Below, in pieces: positions 34,766-46,900 of a stretch of 64,000 nt of DNA. Position numbers and translations under genes: made by a program. Numbering within the stretch: position 1 is the stretch's first letter; each line of letters begins with the position of its first letter. A model generated the notes under the pieces. The model worked only from the letters and a program-made list of their open reading frames with translations. It had not been told where the DNA came from and made no database searches. This DNA is from Porticoccaceae bacterium (GTDB taxonomy: Bacteria > Pseudomonadota > Gammaproteobacteria > Pseudomonadales > Porticoccaceae), in assembly GCA_029250825.1 (NCBI GenBank), contig JAQXEN010000039.1, positions 1-64,000 of the forward strand. Direction: 5' to 3'.

Positions 34766-35521
34766 ATGAAATATTTCTGTTCTGCACTATCTGTTTTGGC
34801 ACTACCCCTTCTCGCCCTCTCGATCAGTCAGAGCCTGATTGCTCAGGAAGCTGCAACTGAAAACGTTGAGACTGCCGAGGTAACGACTGAGCCCACAGAG
34901 AAAGTTTATCTACAGGACAAATCAGTCTGGGTGAATGATGAGTTTTTGGTACCACTGCGCTCTACACCCTGTGCCCGCTGCACTATTGTTCATCGGGGCC
35001 TTAAATCCGGCACTCAGCTTCGGCTGTTAGAGATGGTTGATGGCTGGGGACATCTGATCACTGATCGAGGTGTTGAAGGCTGGATGGAAGAGCAGTATCT
35101 GGTGGATCAGCCAATCGCACGTATCAAGGTCAAGCAACAGCAGAAAGAGTTGGCTGCACTAAAAAAACGCAATAGCGAGCTAGAGCAGACTCTCAGCGAG
35201 ATGAGTCAGGCGTCGAAGGAAGTTCGCGGCGAACTCGACAGCAGTCGAGATGATAAAAATGTCTTGGCAATTGAACTGGCTGAGATCCGTGAGATTTCTT
35301 CCGATGCCATTACCCTGAGTGAGCAGAATCAGCAGCTAGTGAAAAACAATCATATGTTACAGCGGGAGAATGATTCCCTGAAGGCCAATGTCGATGACTT
35401 GCAAAAAGATCAGCGCAATGAGTCATTTTTATATGGCGGCTTAACCGTTTTTCTCGGCGCCATATTGGTGATCCTGATTCCTAAGCTGCGCGGTCGCAAA
35501 CGTTTCTCGGAATGGCAGTAG
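34766..35521 (+). CDS. TIGR04211-type SH3/coiled-coil membrane protein (YgiM-like)
   Basis: The 251-aa protein has a signal peptide (FCSALSVLALPLLALSISQSLIAQ), then a bacterial SH3 domain at about 50-112 (VWVNDEFLVPLRSTPCARCTIVHRGLKSGTQLRLLEMVDGWGHLITDRGVEGWMEEQYLV). A long coiled coil follows at about 118-215 (KQQQKELAALKKRNSELEQTLSEMSQ), and a C-terminal transmembrane helix (GGLTVFLGAILVILIP) ends in a basic tail. This is the exact plan of YgiM-type periplasmic SH3 proteins anchored in the inner membrane. A CARC pair in the SH3 domain could form a disulfide. Role in the cell envelope is inferred. Confidence 0.85.
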   Translation: MKYFCSALSVLALPLLALSISQSLIAQEAATENVETAEVTTEPTEKVYLQDKSVWVNDEFLVPLRSTPCARCTIVHRGLKSGTQLRLLEMVDGWGHLITDRGVEGWMEEQYLVDQPIARIKVKQQQKELAALKKRNSELEQTLSEMSQASKEVRGELDSSRDDKNVLAIELAEIREISSDAITLSEQNQQLVKNNHMLQRENDSLKANVDDLQKDQRNESFLYGGLTVFLGAILVILIPKLRGRKRFSEWQ

Positions 35522-35569
35522 CCGGTCACTGTAATACGATTATCACAAACAATACTACTCGGAGACAGC

Positions 35570-36226
35570 ATGCAAAACGTCCACTTCAGATTATTCAGCC
35601 GCTTGCTGTTGGTTCCCTTAGTGCTGTTATGTCAGGCCTTTTCCACTGCTGCCTACAGCGAAAACCCACAGGTTAAACTGCATACCGATATGGGGGATAT
35701 TGTGCTTGAGCTCTATCCTGAGCAGGCGCCGGTATCCGTGGATAATTTTATTAAGCACGCCAATAGCTATCACTACGATGGCTTGATTTTTCATCGGGTA
35801 ATCAAGGGTTTTATGATTCAGAGCGGCGGTCACACCTTTGACCTAACCCCGCGAGAATCCGATCGTGGGCCGATTATCAATGAGTCTTTTAATGGCCTGA
35901 GCAATGGCCGCGGCACCATTTCTATGGCGCGAACCGGTGATCCGGACAGCGCTAAAGCGCAGTTCTTTATTAATCACCGCAACAATAGGTCCCTTAATGC
36001 CAGAGGTTCCAAGGCCGGTTATGCGGTTTTTGGTTCGGTGATTAAGGGCATGGATGTGGTGGATGCTATCGCTGAGACTAAGGTGGCAAATATGGGCATG
36101 TATCAAAATGTCCCGGTGACCGCTATCCGTATCCTCACGGCGCGATTAGTCAATCCCAAAGCTTGGACGCCTCTTGCGGAACCAAAAACGCTGCCAGCTT
36201 TTGAGAGACCTATTCCAATTCAATAG
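35570..36226 (+). CDS. ppiA: Periplasmic cyclophilin-type peptidyl-prolyl isomerase
   Basis: This 218-aa cyclophilin has a Sec signal (LLLVPLVLLCQAFSTAAYS) and the family blocks VKLHTDMGDIVLELYPEQAPVSVDNFIKHA, YHYDGLIFHRVIKGFMIQSGG, RGTISMARTGDPDSAKAQFFINHRNN and GYAVFGSVIKGMDVVDAI. The catalytic Arg (FHRVI) and the QFFINH segment are intact. It has a C-terminal extension of about 30 residues. It is preceded by the ribosome-binding site cggagac and followed by a T-rich region before pdxJ. Confidence 0.9.
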   Translation: MQNVHFRLFSRLLLVPLVLLCQAFSTAAYSENPQVKLHTDMGDIVLELYPEQAPVSVDNFIKHANSYHYDGLIFHRVIKGFMIQSGGHTFDLTPRESDRGPIINESFNGLSNGRGTISMARTGDPDSAKAQFFINHRNNRSLNARGSKAGYAVFGSVIKGMDVVDAIAETKVANMGMYQNVPVTAIRILTARLVNPKAWTPLAEPKTLPAFERPIPIQ

Positions 36227-36235
36227 GGAGTTCGG

Positions 36236-36330
36236 TTTTACAGGCGGCTTTTTTTTAAGAGCACCTTTTTAAGAACAGCTTTATATCAATACTTTTTTAC
36301 AAGCACCTTTTTATAAGCACTTTTTTTACG
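36236..36330. repeat. imperfect T-rich direct repeats upstream of pdxJ
   Basis: The segment repeats (a)agcacctttttaa-like words four to five times (agagcaccttttt, agaacagcttta, caagcaccttttt, taagcacttttttt) after ggcggctttttttt. The first part could act as a ppiA terminator. The rest looks like a slippage-derived array in the pdxJ leader. Confidence 0.5.
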
Positions 36331-36341
36331 AGCTATGCGCT

Positions 36342-37088
36342 ATGACCGACCTCAGTATTAACCTCAATAAAATCGCCCTGATCCGCAATTCCCGCGAGGG
36401 CAATTATCCCGATGTAGTGGAGTTTGCACAGCGCTGTATCGACCAGGGTGCCGATGGCATCACTGTGCACCCGCGCCCCGATCAGCGCCATATTCGCCCG
36501 GATGATGTGCGCCGTCTGGCAGCGCTGGTTAAACCACTGGCCAATATTGAATTTAATGTCGAGGGCAATCCCTTTGCTCCCGCAATCGGCAGCTATCCAG
36601 GTTTTATTGAGCTGGTAAAAGAAACTATGCCAGATCAATGTACGCTGGTTCCCGATGGCGATGACCAGCTGACCTCGGATCACGGCTTTGACCTGACTCA
36701 GTCAGGTGAGCAGCTGCGACCGATTATCCAGCAGTTAAAGAGCATGGGGATCCGCGTCAGCCTGTTTATGGATCCGGATCTTGCACAGATTGAACTGGCC
36801 AAAGAAATTGGCACAGACCGTATCGAACTCTATACCGGCCCCTATGCTGCGGCCTGGGGTGGTGATCAGCAGGAGAGCTTTTTTCAGCAACATCTGGCCG
36901 CCGCCGAGCTATCCACCCGATTGGGTATGGGCGTCAATGCCGGCCATGATCTCAACCTTCACAATCTGGGTAAGTTTGCCAGTATTCCAAGTCTGCTCGA
37001 AGTGTCTATTGGTCATGCCTTTACCGTTGATTCATTGACTTTGGGTATGGCGAACACAGTGCGCAGTTACAAAGCGCTGCTCGGGTAA
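36342..37088 (+). CDS. pdxJ: Pyridoxine 5'-phosphate synthase
   Basis: This TIM-barrel enzyme makes pyridoxine 5'-phosphate from 1-deoxyxylulose 5-phosphate and 3-amino-2-oxopropyl phosphate. In 248 aa it shows LSINLNKIALIRNSREGNYPDVVEFAQRCIDQGADGITVHPRPDQRHIRPDDV, IEFNVEGNP, ELVKETMPDQCTLVPD, IELYTGPYA and GVNAGHDLNLHNL with the catalytic His and Glu residues. The usual ...LRNARG motif reads LIRNSREG. It starts in a T-rich leader and ends 3 bp before the DUF2520 gene. recO, its usual neighbour, is not here. Confidence 0.95.
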   Translation: MTDLSINLNKIALIRNSREGNYPDVVEFAQRCIDQGADGITVHPRPDQRHIRPDDVRRLAALVKPLANIEFNVEGNPFAPAIGSYPGFIELVKETMPDQCTLVPDGDDQLTSDHGFDLTQSGEQLRPIIQQLKSMGIRVSLFMDPDLAQIELAKEIGTDRIELYTGPYAAAWGGDQQESFFQQHLAAAELSTRLGMGVNAGHDLNLHNLGKFASIPSLLEVSIGHAFTVDSLTLGMANTVRSYKALLG

Positions 37089-37091
37089 AGC

Positions 37092-38006
37092 ATGAATACC
37101 CCGGCTGCCGCGATCACCAATCTAACAGTCTCCTGTATAGGCGCCGGGCGTCTCGGCACTACCCTCTGCCGGCTGCTGCTCGACCAGCAGTCTGATATTA
37201 ATGTTTCCATTGGTCAGGTGCTCAATAACAGCTTTGAATCTAGCCTTGAGGCAGTGGAATTTATCGGTGCTGGCACTGCCGTTAAAGACTCTCAGCGGCT
37301 TAACCCAGCGGATATCTGGATGATCACTACACCGGATGACGCGGTGCAAGAGGTCTGCGAAGCACTCTCAGGATCTGGTGTTTTAGCTCCGGGCAATATT
37401 GTCTTGCACTGCAGCGGCGCCTTAAGTTCAAAGATTATCCGCCTGCCCAGTGAACAGTGTTACCGCGCTTCAGTGCACCCAATTCACAGCTTTGCCGACC
37501 CTGAGACATCCCTATCTAGCTTTGCCGGCAGCAGCTGTGCAGTAGAGGGCGACCCTGAGGCCAAGGTGCTGTTAAATAAGTTATTCTCGTCCATCGGTGG
37601 CAATTGCTTCCCTGTAAAAAGTGGGACAAAGGCTCTCTACCATGCTGCTACCGTGATGGCCTGTAATAATCTGGTAGCACTGTTGACCATGAGCAAGCAG
37701 ATGCTCGCCGAAGCGGATATAGATCAGAGCCAGCAGGATCAGATTCTCAACCCGTTAATTCGTCAGACAGTGGATAACTATTTAAATAACGCGGATCCGG
37801 CAGCGGTTTTAACTGGGCCAATTTCCCGCGGCGATCACAATACTGTGGAGGCTCATCTGGATGCGCTATCTGCTCAGCGCCATTGGCGCGATGCTTACAC
37901 TGCACTGGGCGAGACTGCCGTCAGTATTGCTCAGCAACAGGGTTATGCCTCTGATGATGAGTTGGAAAAAATAGTTAATCTGTTAACCAAGACCCCTGAT
38001 TATTAA
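37092..38006 (+). CDS. Rossmann-fold DUF2520 oxidoreductase-like protein
   Basis: This 304-aa protein has a dinucleotide-binding N-terminus (VSCIGAGRLGTTLCRLL), IWMITTPDDAVQEVCEAL, VLHCSGALSS, SVHPIHSFADP and a C-terminal helical DUF2520 domain beginning near YHAATVMACNNLVALL. The plan resembles ketopantoate reductase or pyrroline-5-carboxylate reductase-like proteins. The physiological substrate of DUF2520 proteins is not established. It is coupled to pdxJ by a 3-bp gap. Confidence 0.85.
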   Translation: MNTPAAAITNLTVSCIGAGRLGTTLCRLLLDQQSDINVSIGQVLNNSFESSLEAVEFIGAGTAVKDSQRLNPADIWMITTPDDAVQEVCEALSGSGVLAPGNIVLHCSGALSSKIIRLPSEQCYRASVHPIHSFADPETSLSSFAGSSCAVEGDPEAKVLLNKLFSSIGGNCFPVKSGTKALYHAATVMACNNLVALLTMSKQMLAEADIDQSQQDQILNPLIRQTVDNYLNNADPAAVLTGPISRGDHNTVEAHLDALSAQRHWRDAYTALGETAVSIAQQQGYASDDELEKIVNLLTKTPDY

Positions 38007-38062
38007 CGAGTGACAAACTTATTAATAAAAACTCCTGCACCAGAATGACAAAATAAAATCTT

Positions 38063-38839
38063 ATGAAGCACACCGACAGCCCCGAATATCTAGCGCGCAA
38101 ATCCAACTTCGACCGCCTGATTACCGTCTATGGCCGCAAGCCGGTGTATGAGATTTTAGCCGACCGCTCACTGGAAATTTTCCGCCTGCATCTGGCGGAT
38201 TCCAACCGTGGCGGTGGCATTGTCGATCAAATCAAAACCTTGGCAGCCCAGCGCAATATCGAAATCTGCTACCACAGCCGCGAGCAGTTGGCGCGCATCT
38301 CACGCAATAGCAAACAGGATCAAGGGGTTGCCTGTGATATTCACAGCGCCGGTTATCAGCCCTACAAGCAGGCTCTGGAACAGCTGCCCAGTGCCGATCA
38401 ACGACCACTGATTGCACTGGATGGTATTACCAATCCACAGAACCTCGGGATGATTATTCGCAGTATTACCGCCAGCCCAGCCTATGGTCTGTTGCTGCCA
38501 AGCAAAGGCTGTGCCGATATATCGGCGCTGGTGATCAAGGCCAGTGCAGGCACGGTGTTTAAGGGTAATATTTTGCGCTGTGAGTCACTGGCCAAGGCAC
38601 TGCCAGCCTTTATTGAAAAGGGCTTCGAGGTCTGTACCCTGTCGTCTCATCAGGCGACACCCCTGGCGGAGTTTAAGCCCCAAGCACCGATTATCTATGT
38701 CTTGGGCAATGAGACCGAGGGGGTCAGTAAAGAGATTGCGGCACTGAGCAAGCACCGGGTGGGTATTCCAATGGCCAATGGGGTTGAGTCTCTCAATGTG
38801 GCGATTACCGCCGCATTAATTGCTTTTAGTGGCCTGTAA
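38063..38839 (+). CDS. TrmH/SpoU-family RNA 2'-O-methyltransferase
   Basis: This 258-aa SPOUT methyltransferase has a short substrate-binding domain (VYGRKPVYEILADRSLEIFRLHLAD). The catalytic knot follows: motif 1 LIALDGITNPQNLGMIIRSITAS with Asn and Arg, motif 2 IIYVLGNETEGVSKEIAAL and motif 3 VGIPMANGVESLNVAITAALIAFSGL. The RNA target (rRNA or tRNA guanosine, RlmB-like) cannot be assigned. Its last 14 bp overlap the convergent MFS gene. Confidence 0.88.
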   Translation: MKHTDSPEYLARKSNFDRLITVYGRKPVYEILADRSLEIFRLHLADSNRGGGIVDQIKTLAAQRNIEICYHSREQLARISRNSKQDQGVACDIHSAGYQPYKQALEQLPSADQRPLIALDGITNPQNLGMIIRSITASPAYGLLLPSKGCADISALVIKASAGTVFKGNILRCESLAKALPAFIEKGFEVCTLSSHQATPLAEFKPQAPIIYVLGNETEGVSKEIAALSKHRVGIPMANGVESLNVAITAALIAFSGL

Positions 38840-40106
38840 CAGTCTCAGCTTCTTTTGCCCTGAGTCCCCAGAGTGGTGAGAATGCCGCAGCCAGTGCCGA
38901 GACCAACAATGTTAGCAGGGCGATAACCGCAAAGGTCGGCGCCAGCCCCGTGTGCTCAATAGCAAAACCACAGACCCAGGCACCCAATGGCGCTCCGCCA
39001 AATAGACAGAGTTGATATACCGAGGCTGCACGGGAGCGGTGGGAATGGGGAACCTGGTTGTGCAGTATGGTCCGGCCCAATGTCATCGACAGACCCGAGA
39101 AAGCTCCCCAGGCAAAAATAATTGGAAATAGCAGCCAGAAATTCGGCAACAGCGCGATAAAGAACACCAGTGTGCCGCGTCCTAAAAAGCTAACAATCAT
39201 CAGTCGACCGGGACGCTTAAATGTATCTTTCTGACGACTGACGGAAAAATTGGCCGCTACAATACCCAGAGTAAAGCTTACCTGCATCAAGGCGAACAGC
39301 CCTGCTCCACCCTGATAACCCTGCTGCGCCAGCAGCGGCATACCCACGAGATAGACGCCAAAGGCAAGAAACCCAGTGGCCGAGACCAGCAGCAAAAGAT
39401 GCAGCAGGATTTTGTCCGAGGTAAACAGTGCAAAGCCCGCGCGCAGTTCAGCTAAACTTTCCCGCGGAGCTGGCTTGTCCATAAGCTCAACGGGCACCGA
39501 TGCATCTGTGTCGGACTTATCAGCGACCAGTTCTGGATGACTGCGCTTGATCAGCATCGAGCTGCACAAAAACATCAGCAACTGCAGTCCCAACATCACC
39601 GCCAGCCCGAAGCCTTCCAATTGACCGGCAATGGCAAAACCAATGCCCTGGGCGATAAACTGGATCATCACCACTTTGGCCACGGCCTGATGCATCAGTG
39701 TCTGTGAGGTATAACCTAGCAGGCTTTCTCGCGCCGGCTGAACAAACGCGGACACCGTTCCAAAGGCCATACCAAAGAGTATCAGCACCGTGAAGCTTAG
39801 CTGGTCGTAGATTATTGCCCCGAGCAGCAAGGCTATGGGCAGGGTGTAGAGCATGTAAAGCCGCGACAGCCAGCTGCCCCGATGACGGCGATCAGAGATC
39901 ACGCCACCTGGCAGTATAAAGAGTAGGTTGGGCAGCAATACTGCCAACTGAGCCAGCCCCAAACGGCTGGGGGATTCATTTAATACCCCAACAACCAGCC
40001 AGGGGTAGAGTACGGCGTGCAGGCCCATGGCCAGGTTGCTAGCACCTATAGTCGCTAAATAATGACGGAAGGAAAAGGTTTGATTAGAAGAGGCTTGAGT
40101 GGACAA
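38826..40106 (-). CDS. MFS transporter
   Basis: This 426-aa inner membrane protein has about 12 predicted helices. Features include LATIGASNLAMGLHAVLYPWLVVGVL, the loop 2-3 motif GVISDRRHRGSWLSRLYML (RxxxG signature region), and a central cytoplasmic loop of about 40 residues rich in charged residues between helices 6 and 7. It is closest to the EntS/PF05977-like drug or siderophore exporters, but the substrate is unknown. It begins one base after the stop of the 80-aa membrane protein gene, suggesting co-expression. Confidence 0.85.
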   Translation of the reverse strand: MSTQASSNQTFSFRHYLATIGASNLAMGLHAVLYPWLVVGVLNESPSRLGLAQLAVLLPNLLFILPGGVISDRRHRGSWLSRLYMLYTLPIALLLGAIIYDQLSFTVLILFGMAFGTVSAFVQPARESLLGYTSQTLMHQAVAKVVMIQFIAQGIGFAIAGQLEGFGLAVMLGLQLLMFLCSSMLIKRSHPELVADKSDTDASVPVELMDKPAPRESLAELRAGFALFTSDKILLHLLLLVSATGFLAFGVYLVGMPLLAQQGYQGGAGLFALMQVSFTLGIVAANFSVSRQKDTFKRPGRLMIVSFLGRGTLVFFIALLPNFWLLFPIIFAWGAFSGLSMTLGRTILHNQVPHSHRSRAASVYQLCLFGGAPLGAWVCGFAIEHTGLAPTFAVIALLTLLVSALAAAFSPLWGLRAKEAETVTGH

Positions 40107-40349
40107 TTATTTACCACGTTTTCTGAGAGTGGCGATCACCCAACCAAGGGCGGCAGCGGCGCCAACAATCACCGCCAGCATCAACAGCACAATCACCAGA
40201 TTAGAGGCGAGGCTGCTGAGTGGCACATTGTAGAGCTTTACCGCCATCAGCAAAAAGGCCGCGCAGCCAAACATAGACACCAGCCAAGCCGAGCGCTGTC
40301 TGATTACTTTTTTTGCTGTTGCCTTCAAAAGTGATACCTCTTTATCCAA
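40107..40349 (-). CDS. Small two-helix membrane protein
   Basis: The 80 residues have a basic N-terminus (LLKATAKKVIRQR), helix 1 at about 22-40 (AWLVSMFGCAAFLLMAVKLY), helix 2 at about 48-72 (ASNLVIVLLMLAVIVGAAAALGWVIA) and a basic end (RKRGK). I do not recognise the family. The stop codon directly abuts the MFS start, so it may be a translational leader or accessory subunit for that transporter. Confidence 0.6.
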   Translation of the reverse strand: MDKEVSLLKATAKKVIRQRSAWLVSMFGCAAFLLMAVKLYNVPLSSLASNLVIVLLMLAVIVGAAAALGWVIATLRKRGK

Positions 40350-40421
40350 ACCGAATAATAAATACTGCTAAGACTGCGCTGCTAGTTGATGCTGCTGATA
40401 AAAGCGACTAACCAATACTGC

Positions 40422-40847
40422 TCAGGCTGTGTCTTTGACCCACTCACAACGGATCTTAATATCCGATCGCTGCGGTTCATGGCAGCAACCATCAGTAGCA
40501 AAGACAAAGCTGTGTAGACCGGACATTTCCGTTTCTAAATGCACGGTCGCGCTGACCCAGTACATCTTACGCAGCAGAGACTCAAACTGTTCAAGCCAAT
40601 AGGTCCACTCGTGCTCGACACCCTGATAGGAAGCCCCAAAGTGCACCACTTCTGTGGCCAGACTTAAATCTGCAGCTCCGGGGTCGGTAAGTGAAAACAT
40701 CTCCCGATTAACCAAGCTCCAGCTCTCAGCCGAAGGGAGTGCCTGCATGGCATCACGATTGCTCTGGCGCTGCTGAAAAAGCGCTTCGCTGGCAATATTT
40801 TTAATACAGCCATAGACCACTGACTCGCTGCGAACATCTGTGTTCAT
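40422..40847 (-). CDS. Hypothetical protein
   Basis: The 141-aa soluble-looking protein has no signal or membrane segment. It includes VVHFGASYQGVEHEWTYWLEQFESLLRKMYWVSATVHLETEMSGLHSFVFATDGCCHEPQRSDIKIRCEW, with paired Cys-Cys-His near the C-terminus. Base composition matches the neighbours and a ctagctcct-type ribosome-binding site (aggagctag on the minus strand) precedes the ATG, so it is probably real. No family was recognised. It lies between ligA and the two membrane genes on the same strand. Confidence 0.6.
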   Translation of the reverse strand: MNTDVRSESVVYGCIKNIASEALFQQRQSNRDAMQALPSAESWSLVNREMFSLTDPGAADLSLATEVVHFGASYQGVEHEWTYWLEQFESLLRKMYWVSATVHLETEMSGLHSFVFATDGCCHEPQRSDIKIRCEWVKDTA

Positions 40848-40903
40848 CTCTAGCTCCTTATTTTACTACGCGGTTTTAGCCTGTTGTTAGGTCAAAAATA
40901 GCC

Positions 40904-42937
<2,034 letters not shown>

Positions 42938-42953
42938 TTAAGTATCCTTTAGA

Positions 42954-43823
42954 TCACTGACCGTGACTGCGGCGAAAAGCGACGTCGCGGGCGCGCTGTC
43001 GATAATGATCGATGGTCTGGCGAGTTATGGAGCTGCGAGTTTCATCGAGTACGCTGAGACCCAGGGCTGCAGACATGCTATCCACTGACTGAATCATAAT
43101 ATCGAAGGCGGAGACCGGGTCTTCGATATCGTCCAGGGCCATAAACAGGGTCACACCGGGAGTCGTCATCTGATCGATGGTTTTCAGATCAAAGGTGCCG
43201 GGGTTGACGAGATTGGCCATGCTAAATAGCACTTCTCCAGCACCGTCTTCGCTGAGATGACGCTGAAATATTTTTGACTCGCCGTAGCGAAGACCCACTT
43301 CTAATGCCGCCTCTTGCAACTGCTGGCCATTGAGCAGTTCACCCTTGGGAGCCATTAGATGCATCACTAAAATCTGCTGCTGTACTGGGGCCACTTTCGC
43401 TGGCTCTGCCGCGGCAGGCTTTTCTGATCTAGGGGTATTAGGGCGGTTAGAGGAGTCCGAGGATCCAGACGAGCTTCTGCCTCTCGAAGTAGAGTCCTCA
43501 TCCAGTTCAAACTGTTCCTGTTGGGGTTTTTTAGCACCAAAGTCTGGCTTGTTCTCCAGCGCGCGGCGCAAGTTTTCCTCTACCTGCTGAATATCTTTTT
43601 CGTCCCGAATACCCACCAAACGGGAGCCACCGGAGGGAAACTGGCTATCATTTAATGGATCCTCAAGTTCGCCGGTGCGTGAGTTTTTCTGCAATTTACG
43701 CGATGACATATGGAGGTTTTCATAGCGGTGCTGTTTTATGCGCCGTGCGCCATCCAAGACCACAGCCACCAAAACCAGCAAGCCTACGGCGATTAACACT
43801 TCTCTTGGGCCAATTACATCCAT
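42954..43823 (-). CDS. zipA: Cell division protein ZipA
   Basis: This membrane anchor ties FtsZ filaments to the inner membrane. The 289-aa protein has an N-terminal transmembrane helix (EVLIAVGLLVLVAVVLDGARRI) and a charged, Ser/Pro-rich linker (about 60-145, SRGRSSSGSSDSSNRPNTPRS). The C-terminal FtsZ-binding ZipA domain covers about 150-275 (ILVMHLMAPKGELLNGQQLQEAALEVGLRYGESKIFQRH, TPGVTLFMALDDIEDPVSAFDIMI). It lies between smc and ligA as in most gammaproteobacteria. Confidence 0.96.
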   Translation of the reverse strand: MDVIGPREVLIAVGLLVLVAVVLDGARRIKQHRYENLHMSSRKLQKNSRTGELEDPLNDSQFPSGGSRLVGIRDEKDIQQVEENLRRALENKPDFGAKKPQQEQFELDEDSTSRGRSSSGSSDSSNRPNTPRSEKPAAAEPAKVAPVQQQILVMHLMAPKGELLNGQQLQEAALEVGLRYGESKIFQRHLSEDGAGEVLFSMANLVNPGTFDLKTIDQMTTPGVTLFMALDDIEDPVSAFDIMIQSVDSMSAALGLSVLDETRSSITRQTIDHYRQRARDVAFRRSHGQ

Positions 43824-43960
43824 ACAGTCGGGTACTCAAAATGCATCAAATTTTTATGCCGGGAAATCACTTTTCAGGGATTATTCCGCCCAGCGCACAA
43901 CTCCATCAAAATTTTCTATTGCTAGCCTTCTATCTCTGTCCTTCAATCATCAGCCTCGCG

Positions 43961-46900
43961 TCAAGCATCTGCCAGTTCGGCGGCCTGATTGACATCAACG
44001 CTCACTAAACGGGAGACGCCGGGTTCATGCATGGTTACGCCCATCAGCTGATTGGCCGCTTCCATTGAAATCTTATTGTGGGTAATAAAGATAAACTGTA
44101 CCTGATCCGACATCTCTTTAACCATTGCTGCATAGCGACCCACATTGGCATCATCCAAGGGTGCATCGACTTCGTCAAGCATACAGAACGGCGCCGGGTT
44201 AAGTCGGAAGATGGCAAATACCATCGCAATGGCGGTAAGTGCTTTTTCACCACCGGAGAGCAGCTGGATCGAGGCATTCTTTTTACCCGGGGGGCGCGCC
44301 ATCAGGGTAACACCTGTATCCAACAGGTCGTCGCCAGTCAGCTCTAGATAGGCGTGACCACCACCAAAGAGTTTCGGGAACAGTTCCTGAATATTCTTGT
44401 TAACCAGCTCAAAGGTTTCTTTAAAGCGGGTGCGCGTTTCACGGTCAATTTTTTGGATCGCCGTTTTCAGGGTCTCCATCGCTTCTTCTAGCTCAGCGTT
44501 CTGTGTGTCCAGATACTCTTTGCGCTCGGATTCAATCTTGTACTCATCGATGGCGGCCAGATTAATTGGCCCCAGACGATTGATACGATTACCGATCAAC
44601 TGCAACTGCTCTTCCCAGTCCACCATCTCGGCATCTTCAGCCAAACTCTCAAGCAGCGTTTCAAGATCGGCACTCTTCTCGGCGATCTGCTCTTCAATGG
44701 TGCGGCTTAGAGTAGTGATTTCCTGAGCGGCAATACGCTGAGCCTCCAAGCGGCTACTCACCTCTTGCAACTGCTCCTCACGTTCACTGCGCTGGCTCTC
44801 CTGCTTGCGCATCTCATGACCCACCTCTTCCATGTCTGTGCGCGCAGTATTCAGCTCCCCTTCAATGGTGAGTCTCAACTCAAGCTTTTCTTCCAGCTCC
44901 AGTCGGTATTTGTCAGATGGATCATCTTTGATATCAAAGGCTTCACGCAATTGAGTGCGACGCTCTTGGAGTCTCGCCACCTGTACTTTTAAGCGTTCAA
45001 TACCCTCGAGGATAGAGCTGAGTTGGGTGTTCAATGAGCCTTCGCGCACCGCTAGATCATGACGCTGATCGCGATCTTGGCGAGCCTTTTGGCGGCTGCT
45101 ATCGAGGTGCTCACGGAAACCTTCACGCTGTTCAACTAAGGTCTCACGGCGCTCGGTGTCGGCTTCCATCTTCTCGATAGACTGCTGCAGCAACTGTCGT
45201 GCCTCAGCTAAATTTTCCTGCTCCAGCAGCTGTTGTTGGTGAACTTCATCAAGCTCTTTATCCGCGCGCTCTTTACGGGCTTTTAGCTGCTCAATCTGAA
45301 CCTGAAAACCACTTAACTTGGAGCGCAGATCAGCATAGGTGCTCTGCTGCTGAGCGACACTGCCAGCAATCTCCTGACGCTGTGCTTCGAGTTCCTGCAG
45401 TTGGATCTCATTGCTCTGGCGCTGAGTCTCCAGTTCGCCGATCTGCTCGTCAAGCAACTGCTTCTGCTCACCAATACTGAGCAATTCCTGTTTGCGCTTG
45501 AGCACACCTGCTGTAGCATCTTTATCTCGAGCCACCCGCAGCCAGTTGTTGCCCAGCCAAATGCCGTCCTGAGTAACAACAGATTCAATCGCCGACAGAG
45601 ATGGCTGCAGTGCAAGTGCTTCGGCAAGTGTTTCAGCCGCATAAATATTGCCCAGCAGACCCTGAACGGAATCGCCGTTGACCAGATCACTCAACAGTTT
45701 GGCTTTGTTGCCACTGGGGGCAGCCTCGCCGGTTTTGCCAATCAGTAATAACTCGCCCTTTTTAAAATCGTCGAGCAGGCCGATATTGGCGACTACATCG
45801 TCTACGGCAACGGCCTGTAAATAACTTCCCAGCACGGTCTCGGCGGCAACTTCCCAGCCATCATCCGGCTTCACCGAATCCACAAGGCGCGGATTGGAAC
45901 CCAGACCTTTTGAATCGAGCCATTTTTTCTCAGCATCATCGCCCATTGCTGCCTGTTGCAGTGCTTCCAACGAAGCGCGGCGACCACTGAGGCCCTGCTG
46001 TTGGCTGCGAGCCTGATCCAGTTCAACACTGAACTGTTTGACACTGCTGCGAGCGGTTTCAATCTGAGCACTGTTTTCCAGACGCTGATGTTCGATACTC
46101 TCGCGAGCTTGCTCTGCATCGCTGAGCTGCTCTTGAATCAGTGCCATCTCTTCTTCGGCGGGACTGGCTAAATAGCTACTAGCTTCTGTGGCGAGATTTT
46201 CATGGCGCTCGCTGAGGCGGCGCATCAGTTGCTCGAGATGTTGAATGCGCGACTGCTGAACTTCGGCCTGCTGGCGCGGTGCCGCAGACTGCTGGTTAAA
46301 CTCATCCCAGGCCTGCTGCCACTGCTGCATAGACTCTTCTGCAGCTTGCAGGGTTTCGGTTGAGACCGACTCGGCCTCAAGGGCCAGTTCGAGCGCTGGT
46401 GCCAGCTGGTCAAATTCTGCCTGCCAGCCGGTGGCTTTCTGAATATCGGCATTCAGGTGCTGTTCGGATTCGGTAAAGTTGCGTTCCGTCTGCTCGAGAT
46501 CTTTGTGCAGCTCAGAGGCACGCTGTTGGGCGTGCTCGATGGCCTGTTCGATGCGGGCAACATCGCCGCCTACTTTATAGAAGCGCGCCTGCACCTCGTT
46601 AAAGGTATCGTTTAGATCAGCGGACTGAGTACGCAATTTTTCAATCGAGGTATCACAGCCAATACGCTCGGTAACAATGCGCTCGCGCTCGATTTCTAGC
46701 TCGCCAATTTTGTGCTTCTGTTGCGTGGCGGAGACATTGTAGCCGCGCCATTTTAGGGCCAGTAACTCAGCAGAGTACTGACGCTCTTCTTTTTTGTACT
46801 CAGAATATTTTTCTGCGGCTTTGGCCTGACGCTCGAGACGATTTAACTGACGACCCAGCTCATCGCGAATATCCGTGAGACGCTCAAGGTTTTCCATAGT

